Of a stretch of 18,318 bases of DNA, positions 1-6,397 are shown one piece after another. The number at the start of each line of letters is the position of its first letter. Positions within the stretch are counted from its first letter, which is position 1. The notes below the pieces were generated by a model. The model was given only the letters and a program-made list of their open reading frames with translations, was not told the DNA's origin and searched no databases. Origin of the DNA: an uncultured Eubacteriales bacterium (GTDB lineage Bacteria > Bacillota > Clostridia > Oscillospirales > CAG-272); contig URSW01000012.1 in the NCBI GenBank assembly GCA_900550625.1, positions 1 to 18,318 on the forward strand. Direction: 5' to 3'. Made by a program: the position numbers and the translations under genes.

Positions 1-121
1 GCCAAATTCGAGAAATCGGAGTAAAATATATAAGGATAATAAAAGGCGCCGAAACTTAGAGCTCGCGGTCTTAAATACCTGCGATTTTTCGGTAAATAGA
101 TTCAATCAGAGGTAATCGATT

Positions 122-604
122 ATGTTCAACATCGTTTTGGTGGAGCCCGAAATCCCGCAGAATACGGGAAATATTGCCCGCACATGCGCCGCAACCGGAT
201 GTTCTCTTCACCTTATACGTCCTCTCGGATTTAAGATAGATGATGCTAAGCTGAAACGTGCCGGGCTTGATTATTGGCATCTGCTCGATATAACATATTA
301 TGACGGGCTTGACGATTTCTTTGAAAAGCATCTCAATGCCGAGATATTCTGCTTTTCCACCAAATCTCCGAGATCTTATACTGACATTGCTTACCCCGAC
401 GGCTCATATCTGTTTTTCGGTCCGGAGACACGGGGACTTCCGGAGGATTTCCTGAGAGAAAACTACGAAAGATGTGTAAGGATTCCCATGCGGGGCGGTC
501 TCAGAAGCCTGAATCTTTCAAATTCCGTCGCGGTAGCTGTTTACGAGGTTTTCCGTCAGCGTGGATTTTCGGGGCTTGAAGCTGAAAGTAATTATTTGGA
601 ATGA
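122..604 (+). CDS. trmL: tRNA (cytidine/uridine-34-2'-O)-methyltransferase TrmL
   Basis: This is a SpoU/TrmD-superfamily (SPOUT) methyltransferase that 2'-O-methylates the wobble nucleotide of leucine tRNAs using SAM. At 160 aa it has the usual TrmL length and is a bare catalytic domain without an RNA-binding extension. Visible family motifs are EPEIPQNTGNIART at residues 9-22 (motif 1, Asn14), FFGPETRGLP at about 98-107 (motif 2, Glu102), and IPMRGG followed by LNLSNSVAVAVYE at 121-142 (motif 3, the knot and SAM pocket). The ATG follows a GAGGT ribosome site with 8 bases of spacing. It converges on rpsU and ends about 12 bases before a shared terminator. No clear promoter is visible in the 121 bases upstream, so it may be read from a gene beyond the left edge. 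Confidence 0.95.
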   Translation: MFNIVLVEPEIPQNTGNIARTCAATGCSLHLIRPLGFKIDDAKLKRAGLDYWHLLDITYYDGLDDFFEKHLNAEIFCFSTKSPRSYTDIAYPDGSYLFFGPETRGLPEDFLRENYERCVRIPMRGGLRSLNLSNSVAVAVYEVFRQRGFSGLEAESNYLE

Positions 605-616
605 CACAATAAAACG

Positions 617-644
617 AAAGGCTGCGCTAATGCGACAGCCTTTT
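617..644. terminator. Bidirectional intrinsic terminator between trmL and rpsU
   Basis: The left arm AAAGGCTGCGC and right arm GCGACAGCCTTT pair around a TAAT loop, with a single bulged A. Both strands then run into T-rich sequence (TTTTC on plus; TTTCGTTTTATT on minus). It lies 12 bases after the trmL stop and 26 bases after the rpsU stop, so it fits both convergent genes. Confidence 0.85.
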
Positions 645-670
645 CATTTCAGGTATTGGTTGTACAAGAA

Positions 671-847
671 TTACTTGTATTTGCGCTTTCTTGCTGCTTC
701 AGACTTTTTCTTTCTCTTTACACTCGGCTTTTCATAGCATTCTCTTTTGCGAAGCTCGGCCTGGATACCCGATCTCTGACACTGACGCTTAAATCTGCGA
801 AGCGCGCTGTCGAGAGTCTCACCATCTTTTACTCTGATTTCTGCCAT
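671..847 (-). CDS. rpsU: 30S ribosomal protein S21
   Basis: This short gene encodes a 58-aa very basic protein that matches bacterial S21 in length and sequence. It starts MAEIRVKDGETLDSALRRFK, has the internal RQCQRSGIQAELRKRECYEKPS block, and ends in a Lys/Arg-rich tail (KRKKKSEAARKRKYK). S21 is a small-subunit protein near the anti-Shine-Dalgarno end of 16S rRNA and helps initiation. The start is supported by a strong GGGAGGG site at 854-860, six bases before the ATG. A consensus SigA promoter lies upstream at 903-931, and the shared terminator at 617-644 lies downstream. It appears monocistronic. Confidence 0.96.
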   Translation of the reverse strand: MAEIRVKDGETLDSALRRFKRQCQRSGIQAELRKRECYEKPSVKRKKKSEAARKRKYK

Positions 848-902
848 TTATATCCCTCCCTTCGCTACCAAACAAATGTACCGCAAAATACTGTACTATC
901 AT

Positions 903-931
903 ATTATAATTGAAAAATAACGAAATGTCAA
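903..931 (-). promoter_or_regulatory. Consensus SigA promoter of rpsU
   Basis: On the minus strand the -35 box is TTGACA (931 to 926), followed by a 17-base spacer and a TATAAT -10 box (908 to 903). This is a perfect 12/12 match at optimal spacing. Transcription would start near 896, leaving a leader of about 50 bases before rpsU. The -35 box lies in the centre of an inverted repeat (913-949), listed separately. Confidence 0.85.
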
Positions 932-949
932 TACCAAATCGTTATTTTT
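913..949. repeat. 11-bp inverted repeat around the rpsU -35 box (operator candidate)
   Basis: The arms AAAAATAACGA (913-923) and TCGTTATTTTT (939-949) are perfect reverse complements separated by 15 bases that contain the rpsU -35 hexamer. The left arm covers most of the promoter spacer. Because it lies upstream of the start point it is not in the rpsU transcript, so a DNA-binding site is more likely than an RNA hairpin. It is AT-rich, so chance symmetry is possible. Confidence 0.4.
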
Positions 950-972
950 GCGCTTTTCTGTATAATGCTTCG

Positions 973-1001
973 TTGACATAATTCGACACAGCGTGTATAA
1001 T
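973..1001 (+). promoter_or_regulatory. Consensus SigA promoter of the amidase gene
   Basis: TTGACA at 973-978, a 17-base spacer and TATAAT at 996-1001 make a perfect SigA promoter reading into the amidase. The predicted start near 1008 gives a leader of about 50 bases. It is divergent from the rpsU promoter; the two -35 boxes are about 40 bases apart. Confidence 0.85.
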
Positions 1002-1059
1002 TATTGACAAGCGGACTTTTTCACGGACCGCGTTGCTACTTAGCCATGACGGAGTATTT

Positions 1060-3054
1060 ATGATTAAGCGTATTTCACTTGTAATCGCAGCGGTGATTTT
1101 TGCATTGCTGCTGCTTCCCTTTTCTGTTTTTGCCGCACGTTTTTCGGGCGATGATAAAATAACCGTTGTTCTTGATCCCGGGCACGGCGGCAGCGATCCC
1201 GGCTCAATGGGAACGCACTACGAGTCATATTATAATTTGAAGGTTGCCTCCTACTGTGCCGAAGTGCTTAAAAAGAACGGGAATTTTGACGTTCGCATGA
1301 CCCGCAGTACCCAGGCAGAACCTCTTCTGACTCTTGCACAGAGAGGAGTTTACGCGGACAGTGTGAATGCCGATCTTATAGTCAGTATCCACTTTAACAG
1401 CAGTACCTCCTCCGCACCGAATGGTATCGAAGTTTATACATCCGTACTGCCGAGATTTGATATGAAGGGACTCGGGAACAGTATCGCTTCGAAGCTTTCT
1501 TTGGCTACGGGGCTTCGCAACAAAGGATGCTTCCAGCAGTACGATCACGGCAGCACTCTTTATTATTGGAGCGACAAATGTCAGTGGGATATCCCGGGGG
1601 ATTCTTCGGTCGGCGGTCTGTCGGATTATTTCGGAATAATTACATGGGCTGCGAAATTCGGCTTTCCGGGAATTATTATAGAGCACGCTTATCTTTCAAA
1701 CCCCAATGATCTTGCGGTTGCCGATAAAGAAGAAAATCTGCGAAAAATGGGAGAAGCGGATGCGGAAGCGATTATAAACTATTACACCGGCCACGATCAC
1801 TCGTATGCCGCCGAATATACCGTGGATTATCCGGTATCATGCTTCTCTGCGGGAAAGCAGTCCGTGCACTGCACCGTCTGCGGTCACCGTAAAGATGTAA
1901 GACCGGTCGCGTCGGCTCCCGATCCCGAAAAGCATTTGTGGCTTTCCGAGGATGTTGTCCCTGCCACTTGCTATGCACCGGGAAGTGCAAACTATTATTG
2001 CAGATACACTCACAATCTTATTGACAAGGGCTGCACGCAATTCGAAGAACATACAAAGTATAACGTGCTTCCTCAGCTTTCGCACAGCTATTCGGTTACT
2101 TTCTATCAGGAGCTGACTCATACCCAGGACGGAATAACTACATATACCTGCTCTAACTGCGGAGATTCTTACACGGAGACAATTCAGGCAGAAGGACATT
2201 CGTTTGAATTGGTATCGGAGCGTGATGCAAGCTGTACGGAGAGCGGCGGAGAATTTTTACGATGCAGCAAATGCGGTTATGAGGTTTTCAACGAGACATC
2301 TCCCGCGCTCGGACACGCTCTTGCGGAGATCTCTTCAACCGAAGCCGATTGCGAAAATGAAGGGATAACCGAATATGAGTGTACGGTCTGCGGTGAACAT
2401 ATATCGGAAACAGCGGCGCCGCTCGGTCACGACTATGAACGAATATCCGTAAAAGAAACTTCGGACGGAACGGACACGGAATACAGGTGCAAAAACTGCG
2501 GCAAGGAATACACAGACTTTACCTCTTTGAAGTGTGAGCATGATTTTCAAGAGGTATCGTATACTGAAAGCGGATGTGAAAGCGAAGGACTTCGCGTAAT
2601 CAGATGCAGCAAATGCGGAAAAGAGGAAGAAGAAACAATTGCGCCTCTCGGGCATGATTGGGGCGAAGGTGTATCCGAGAAGAAAGCTTCACTGTTCGGC
2701 TCCGGCACTGTCAAATACGTTTGCCGGAGAGACAGTTCCCATGTTCGCATGGAAACGCTTCCGTCGTGGATTTCCGTCTTGACCGGCGAGAGAAAAGCGC
2801 TTCTATTGGCGGTATCAGGTGCGGTAATCTTGATAGCTGCTGCCGCAATTTCGGTTTGTGTGATCTCGAGAAAGAGGAAAAACGCAAAAGCGGAATCGGC
2901 TGCGGAGGTGTCGGAAAGCTCTTACGAGGCTTCAGCTGGCTCGTCGGAGGAAAACGCATTGAACGAAAATGATTCCTGCAACGGTGAAAATGACACGCTT
3001 TCCGAATCCGAAGAAGCTTCGGCGGATGATGCAGAGGAAGTAAAGCAGGACTGA
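1060..3054 (+). CDS. Secreted, membrane-anchored N-acetylmuramoyl-L-alanine amidase with Cys-rich repeats
   Basis: This Amidase_3-family zinc hydrolase would cut the amide bond between MurNAc and L-Ala in peptidoglycan. With the ATG at 1060 (GGAG at 1051-1054, 5-base spacing) the product is 664 aa and starts with a clear signal peptide (residues 1-25, ending VFA-A). An upstream in-frame TTG at 1033 would only add residues before this signal. Catalytic features are DPGHGGSD (His42), Glu55, SIHFN (His111) as zinc ligands, and IIIEHAYLSN (Glu208). Residues about 245-570 form divergent repeats of the pattern GH...C...G...CxxCG, with six CxxC knuckles (271/274, 364/367, 402/405, 441/444, 477/480, 516/519). 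A membrane helix at about 579-602 is followed by RKRK and an acidic, Ser/Glu-rich tail of about 60 residues. I infer a type I anchor with the enzyme outside. The role of the Cys repeats is not known to me. Confidence 0.9.
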   Translation: MIKRISLVIAAVIFALLLLPFSVFAARFSGDDKITVVLDPGHGGSDPGSMGTHYESYYNLKVASYCAEVLKKNGNFDVRMTRSTQAEPLLTLAQRGVYADSVNADLIVSIHFNSSTSSAPNGIEVYTSVLPRFDMKGLGNSIASKLSLATGLRNKGCFQQYDHGSTLYYWSDKCQWDIPGDSSVGGLSDYFGIITWAAKFGFPGIIIEHAYLSNPNDLAVADKEENLRKMGEADAEAIINYYTGHDHSYAAEYTVDYPVSCFSAGKQSVHCTVCGHRKDVRPVASAPDPEKHLWLSEDVVPATCYAPGSANYYCRYTHNLIDKGCTQFEEHTKYNVLPQLSHSYSVTFYQELTHTQDGITTYTCSNCGDSYTETIQAEGHSFELVSERDASCTESGGEFLRCSKCGYEVFNETSPALGHALAEISSTEADCENEGITEYECTVCGEHISETAAPLGHDYERISVKETSDGTDTEYRCKNCGKEYTDFTSLKCEHDFQEVSYTESGCESEGLRVIRCSKCGKEEEETIAPLGHDWGEGVSEKKASLFGSGTVKYVCRRDSSHVRMETLPSWISVLTGERKALLLAVSGAVILIAAAAISVCVISRKRKNAKAESAAEVSESSYEASAGSSEENALNENDSCNGENDTLSESEEASADDAEEVKQD

Positions 3055-3117
3055 TTCTGTAATGTCGGTTACGGTAATATTTGCGTCCGATAATTTGACT
3101 CACTATTGTAAAAAGAT

Positions 3118-3147
3118 AAAAAGACGGCTCTGACGAGCCGTCTTTTT
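3118..3147. terminator. Bidirectional intrinsic terminator
   Basis: A perfect 13-bp stem, AAAAAGACGGCTC (3118-3130) with GAGCCGTCTTTTT (3135-3147), closes on a TGAC loop. The A tract and T tract serve both strands. It separates the convergent amidase (+) and cysteine desulfurase (-) genes and lies 9 bases beyond the latter's stop. Confidence 0.93.
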
Positions 3148-3155
3148 AAACGCTA

Positions 3156-4280
3156 TTATACCGATTTTGCAACTGACAGTAAAGCATCGCAAAGCTTTAT
3201 TGCATCATTTTTTCTGTTGAAAAATCCGAAACTGACGCGCACGGCTCCGTCGTCCCCGGTTCCTAAGCTTTCATGACCGAGGGGCGAGCAGTGAAAGCCG
3301 CTGCGCACGCATATCCCGAGATCGTTGAGCGTTTTTCCTGTCTCGGAAGGGCTTTTATTCTTTATATTTATAAGCAGGATAGGTCCGCTCTTATGCGAGT
3401 ATATTTTAAAGCGTCTGTCTCCCGCGAGACGATTATAAGCTTCCGAAAAAAGATATTCTTCTTTTTCTCTGATCGCCCGAGGAGTTTCGCGCAGTACAAA
3501 TTCAATTCCCCTGTCGAGTCCGGCTATACACGGAGTCGGAAGAGTTCCGCCCTCATATCTTTCGGGAAGAAATTCGGGCATTTCGCGGTCAAGTGAATTT
3601 ATCCCACCGCCGCCCTCGACGAATGTGCTGCCTCGAAAATCCTTCCCGCATATCATCATGGCGCTCCCCTGCGGTCCGTAAAGCCCCTTGTGACCGGGAA
3701 CACACAATGCGGTTATATTTGCCATCTCGACGTTTATATCAAGATTCCCCGCGCTCTGAGCCGCGTCTACGACAAAGTACAACCCGTTTTTTACGCAAAA
3801 CTTTCCGATCTTTTCTATCGGAAGCTCATGATTGCATATATTTGAAGCATGAGCGCAAACGATCATTTCCGTGTTCGGCTTGATTTTACGTTTTATCTCC
3901 GAGATAATGTCGTCCGCGAATGCATCAAATATATCAAAAGATGCGCCTTTTATATTGCAGAGTTTCACAGTGGGACGGTATACGGAATTGTGCTCCATTG
4001 AGCTTATGAGAATATGCCCGTGACCGGAGAACAGAGATTTGACAGCCATGTTGATCGCGTAAGTCGTGTTCATGGTAAAAACAACATTTTCGGGGTTTTC
4101 GCATGAAAAAAGCTGCGCCGCAAGTGCTCTGCATTCGTAAATTTTCGATGATGCCGCAAGCGCCATCGAATGCGATCCTCTTCCCGGATTGCCGCAGTAT
4201 TCGCGCATACATTTTGACATTTCACGAATGACACACTCGGGCTTCGGAAATGTTGTTGCGGCATTATCGAGATAAATCAA
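3156..4280 (-). CDS. Cysteine desulfurase (class V aminotransferase fold, SufS/Csd type)
   Basis: This PLP enzyme takes sulfur from L-cysteine as an enzyme-bound persulfide and gives alanine. I choose the TTG at 4280: the protein then begins MIYLDNAATTFPKP, the family N-terminus, and a GGGGAGG site lies about 8 bases upstream. The longer reading frame adds about 35 residues that only translate the preceding gene in another frame. In the resulting 374 aa, EHNS (His97) stacks on PLP, DAAQS (Asp172) contacts the pyridine nitrogen, PGHKG (Lys198) forms the Schiff base, and RSGFHCSPLGHE holds the catalytic Cys331. The Cys loop is the short type, which usually works with a separate sulfur acceptor. 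It begins 2 bases after the DUF3343 stop, so the two are translationally coupled. Likely clients are the SmsCB scaffold upstream or a tRNA/selenium pathway; the sequence does not decide between them. Confidence 0.92.
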   Translation of the reverse strand: MIYLDNAATTFPKPECVIREMSKCMREYCGNPGRGSHSMALAASSKIYECRALAAQLFSCENPENVVFTMNTTYAINMAVKSLFSGHGHILISSMEHNSVYRPTVKLCNIKGASFDIFDAFADDIISEIKRKIKPNTEMIVCAHASNICNHELPIEKIGKFCVKNGLYFVVDAAQSAGNLDINVEMANITALCVPGHKGLYGPQGSAMMICGKDFRGSTFVEGGGGINSLDREMPEFLPERYEGGTLPTPCIAGLDRGIEFVLRETPRAIREKEEYLFSEAYNRLAGDRRFKIYSHKSGPILLINIKNKSPSETGKTLNDLGICVRSGFHCSPLGHESLGTGDDGAVRVSFGFFNRKNDAIKLCDALLSVAKSV

Positions 4281-4282
4281 TA

Positions 4283-4516
4283 CTATCGCCTCCCCAGAAT
4301 GTCCCCGTATCCGAGACCTCGCCGATTGAGGATAAGTTTGACCCGTTCCGATTGTGCGCAGTCGAATTCCAAGCCGTAGGCACATCCGTGCCTGGTGAGG
4401 TTTTTATCAAGATTGACTATTTCACACCGCAAGCGTTCAGCTTCAAGAGCGCGCTTTGCTTTTTCGGCATGTGTCATGGATTTAAGAGAAGCTATACAGC
4501 GAGACAAAACAATCAT
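4283..4516 (-). CDS. DUF3343 family small protein (putative Se/S carrier-like)
   Basis: This protein of about 77 aa fits DUF3343, a family annotated as putative Se/S carrier and often found beside selenium-metabolism proteins and cysteine desulfurases. Family-like blocks are SMTHAEKAKRALEAERLRCE and LTRHGCAYGLEF, where Cys45 after Gly is the candidate sulfur-bearing residue; Cys7, Cys31 and Cys53 are also present. The open frame extends to a TTG at 4591, but that start falls inside the preceding terminator hairpin and before the promoter, so a downstream start is needed. ATG 4516 has AAAGGA directly against it, which is too close; TTG 4507, 9 bases after that same AAAGGA, may be the true start (74 aa). 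The cysteine desulfurase follows after 2 bases. I infer that the two proteins act together in sulfur transfer. Confidence 0.78.
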   Translation of the reverse strand: MIVLSRCIASLKSMTHAEKAKRALEAERLRCEIVNLDKNLTRHGCAYGLEFDCAQSERVKLILNRRGLGYGDILGRR

Positions 4517-4546
4517 TCCTTTCTTTTTTACTTCGGTTTCTAATAA

Positions 4547-4576
4547 AGTATATGCATCTTGAAGTGTCATTGTTAA
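4547..4576 (-). promoter_or_regulatory. Probable SigA promoter of the DUF3343 - cysteine desulfurase operon
   Basis: On the minus strand, TTAACA (4576 to 4571) and TATACT (4552 to 4547) are separated by 18 bases; each matches the consensus at 5 of 6 positions. It lies just downstream of the smsCB terminator. Transcription would begin near 4540, leaving about 25-35 bases before the DUF3343 start. Confidence 0.6.
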
Positions 4577-4589
4577 AGCGTATTCATAC

Positions 4590-4638
4590 AAAAGCGCAGC
4601 GGTGAAACTCCGTAAATGACTTTCACCGCTGCGCTTTT
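4590..4638 (-). terminator. Strong intrinsic terminator after smsB
   Basis: A perfect 18-bp stem pairs AAAAGCGCAGCGGTGAAA (4590-4607) with TTTCACCGCTGCGCTTTT (4621-4638) around a 13-base loop, and the minus strand ends in TTTT. It lies 46 bases after the smsB stop and should end the murA-smsB transcript, separating it from the cysteine desulfurase pair. Confidence 0.88.
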
Positions 4639-4684
4639 CAAGAGAATTATGACTATGCCGTATGCCTGCGATATCATAATGCTA

Positions 4685-5602
4685 TTACTTGAGGAATCCG
4701 CTTATGATCTGCTCTTCTGCTTCTTTTTCGCTTAATCCGAGGGTCATCAGCTTTTCGATCTGTTCACCTGCAATTTTTCCTATTGCCGCCTCATGTATGA
4801 GCGCCGCTTCCGTTGAATTTGCGGTAATTTCCGGTATGGCGGAAACAACAGCGTTATCCATGATGATGGCATCGCATTCCGTATGACCGCTGCACTTTGT
4901 GTTTCCGCGCACATTGGCAAGGAAGATCTGCTTTGAATTTTCCTTTGCCACCGATCTCGAGACGACATGTGCAGAGGAGTTCTCACCGTTCATATCAACA
5001 GTGAAATCCGTTTCCGCAATCTGTTTCCCGTGGGTCATTATTTTTTCGGAAATGGATATCTTTGCTCCCGCACCGAGTGTTGCGGTCGTCTTTCTTTTTG
5101 TCGAATCGACGCCTTTGATCTGCATCGTATTCATTTCCATGTATCCGTTTTCGGCAATATCGACGATCGTGGTAGGGTTCATTACTCTCGCGCCGTTGCC
5201 GTCGCCTTCGGCAAAATGCTTCTCAATATATTTTACCTTGGCATTTTTGCCTACGAAGAATGAGTGTATTCCATCGTGACGCGATTCTTTGTCTCCGCCG
5301 TTGTGGATTCCGCATCCCGCGACAATTACGACGTCGGCTCCCTCGCCGATATAGAAATCGTTATAGACCATGTCGTTCAGACCGCTTTCGGAAAGAATAA
5401 CCGGGATATGAACGCTTTCGTTTTTTGTACCAGGTTTGATTATTATATCTATTCCGGGCTTGTCCGCTTTTGACACTATTTCTATATTTTCGCTTGATGC
5501 ACGTCCTACGGAAACGCCGTTTGCGCGGATATTGTATGCTCCTGCGGGAATTTCATGCAGTCCCGAAACCGCTTCGAGAAGATCCTTTTCTATTTTATCC
5601 AT
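4685..5602 (-). CDS. smsB: SufB/SufD-family Fe-S scaffold, short SmsB type
   Basis: This is the scaffold partner of the SufC-like ATPase upstream. At 305 aa it is much shorter than SufB (about 495) or SufD (about 420): the beta-helix core and C-terminal helical region remain, and the N-terminal extension is missing. That is the form seen in minimal SUF-like (SMS) systems. The C-terminal region aligns by eye with E. coli SufB: TECDAIIMD (Cys243) matches the SufB TQCDS Cys, and LIHEAAIGKIAGEQ (His270, Glu271) matches the SufB LEHEATTSKIGEDQ segment. Both residues held essential for cluster assembly therefore look conserved, so it is SufB-like rather than SufD-like. It lies 47 bases after smsC. 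The ATG has only weak ribosome-site sequence; an AAAGGA sits 25 bases upstream with no in-frame start near it. No second SufB/D gene is visible, so it probably acts as a homodimer. Confidence 0.88.
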   Translation of the reverse strand: MDKIEKDLLEAVSGLHEIPAGAYNIRANGVSVGRASSENIEIVSKADKPGIDIIIKPGTKNESVHIPVILSESGLNDMVYNDFYIGEGADVVIVAGCGIHNGGDKESRHDGIHSFFVGKNAKVKYIEKHFAEGDGNGARVMNPTTIVDIAENGYMEMNTMQIKGVDSTKRKTTATLGAGAKISISEKIMTHGKQIAETDFTVDMNGENSSAHVVSRSVAKENSKQIFLANVRGNTKCSGHTECDAIIMDNAVVSAIPEITANSTEAALIHEAAIGKIAGEQIEKLMTLGLSEKEAEEQIISGFLK

Positions 5603-5649
5603 TTCAGTTAAAATGCTTGTAAATGCGTCCTTTCTTGCAGAATCAAAGC

Positions 5650-6372
5650 TTAAAGCTTTTCGGTCAGTATTTTACATACCGAAGGGCTGTCGAGCAGTGT
5701 GGGCAGTATCTCTTCGCTTGCGCCTCTTGATTTAACGCTGCCGTCTGCGATAACGATTATTTCATCCGCCGTCGAGAGAATACGTTCCTGATGAGATATG
5801 ATAATTATTGTTCCCGAGGTTTCACGGTGCATTTTTTCAAATACGGAGATAAGATTTCCGAAGCTCCAAAGGTCAATGCCCGCTTCAGGTTCGTCAAATA
5901 CGGTTACAGGCGATCTGCGGGCAAGCACCGTGGCGATCTCGATTCGCTTGAGCTCTCCGCCCGAAAGACTGGCGTTGACCTCGCGGTTTATATAATCACG
6001 GGCGCAAAGACCGACCTCCGAAAGATATTCGCAGGCTTCGGAAACTCCGATTTTTTTGCCTGATGCCAAGGTTATGAGATCCTTTACCGTTATTCCCTTG
6101 AAGCGCACCGGCTGCTGAAATGCAAAGCCGATTCCGGCTTTAGCGCGTCCCGTTATATCAAGATCGGTTATATCCTTACCGTCGAGATATATTTTTCCTG
6201 CGCTCGGACGGTATATGCCTGCTATTATTTTCGCAAGAGTTGACTTTCCGCCGCCGTTCGGACCGGTTATTGCAGTAAAACCGCCGTCTATCTCGAGAGT
6301 TATGTCTTTAAGTATCTCTTTTTTTCCGTTTTCGGTATCAGCCGAAAATGAGATGTTTTCAAGCTTAAGCAT
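5650..6372 (-). CDS. smsC: SufC-type ABC ATPase of the minimal SUF system
   Basis: This soluble 240-aa ABC ATPase of the SufC family would energise Fe-S assembly on the neighbouring scaffold. Motifs in order are Walker A GPNGGGKST (37-45), Q-loop FAFQQP (Gln86/87), signature LSGGELKR (136-143), Walker B VTVFDEPEAGID (Asp160, Glu161) and H-loop ISHQ (His194). The Walker B text and the absence of membrane segments fit SufC rather than a transporter ATPase. The ATG follows ACGGAG with about 7 bases of spacing. It starts 25 bases after nif3 and is followed by smsB, so the two are almost certainly co-transcribed. sufC is an acceptable alternative name. Confidence 0.92.
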   Translation of the reverse strand: MLKLENISFSADTENGKKEILKDITLEIDGGFTAITGPNGGGKSTLAKIIAGIYRPSAGKIYLDGKDITDLDITGRAKAGIGFAFQQPVRFKGITVKDLITLASGKKIGVSEACEYLSEVGLCARDYINREVNASLSGGELKRIEIATVLARRSPVTVFDEPEAGIDLWSFGNLISVFEKMHRETSGTIIIISHQERILSTADEIIVIADGSVKSRGASEEILPTLLDSPSVCKILTEKL

Positions 6373-6397
6373 ACTGTTTCTCCGTTGTTTTTATTGG

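Noticed and set aside
1..59. Possible C-terminal tail of a plus-strand gene entering from the left (frame 1 stops at 22-24; frame 3 stops at 57-59 after KYIRIIKGAET).
   Set aside because: Both tails are too short to identify and neither can be preferred, so I do not annotate a gene.
656..913. An 85-codon plus-strand frame across the trmL-amidase gap.
   Set aside because: The minus strand here encodes ribosomal protein S21 with its own ribosome site and promoter; the plus frame is its shadow.
1033..1059. Upstream TTG start that would extend the amidase by 9 residues.
   Set aside because: The ATG at 1060 has GGAG at proper spacing and starts directly with the signal peptide; the TTG has no convincing ribosome site.
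2711..3103. A 130-codon minus-strand frame under the amidase 3' end.
   Set aside because: It is antisense to the membrane helix and acidic tail of the amidase, has no ribosome site or recognisable domain, and its His/Pro/Arg-rich composition is typical of a shadow frame.
4281..4385. Longer N-terminus for the cysteine desulfurase overlapping DUF3343.
   Set aside because: The family N-terminus begins at the TTG at 4280, which has a GGGGAGG site; the extension overlaps the coding sequence of DUF3343.
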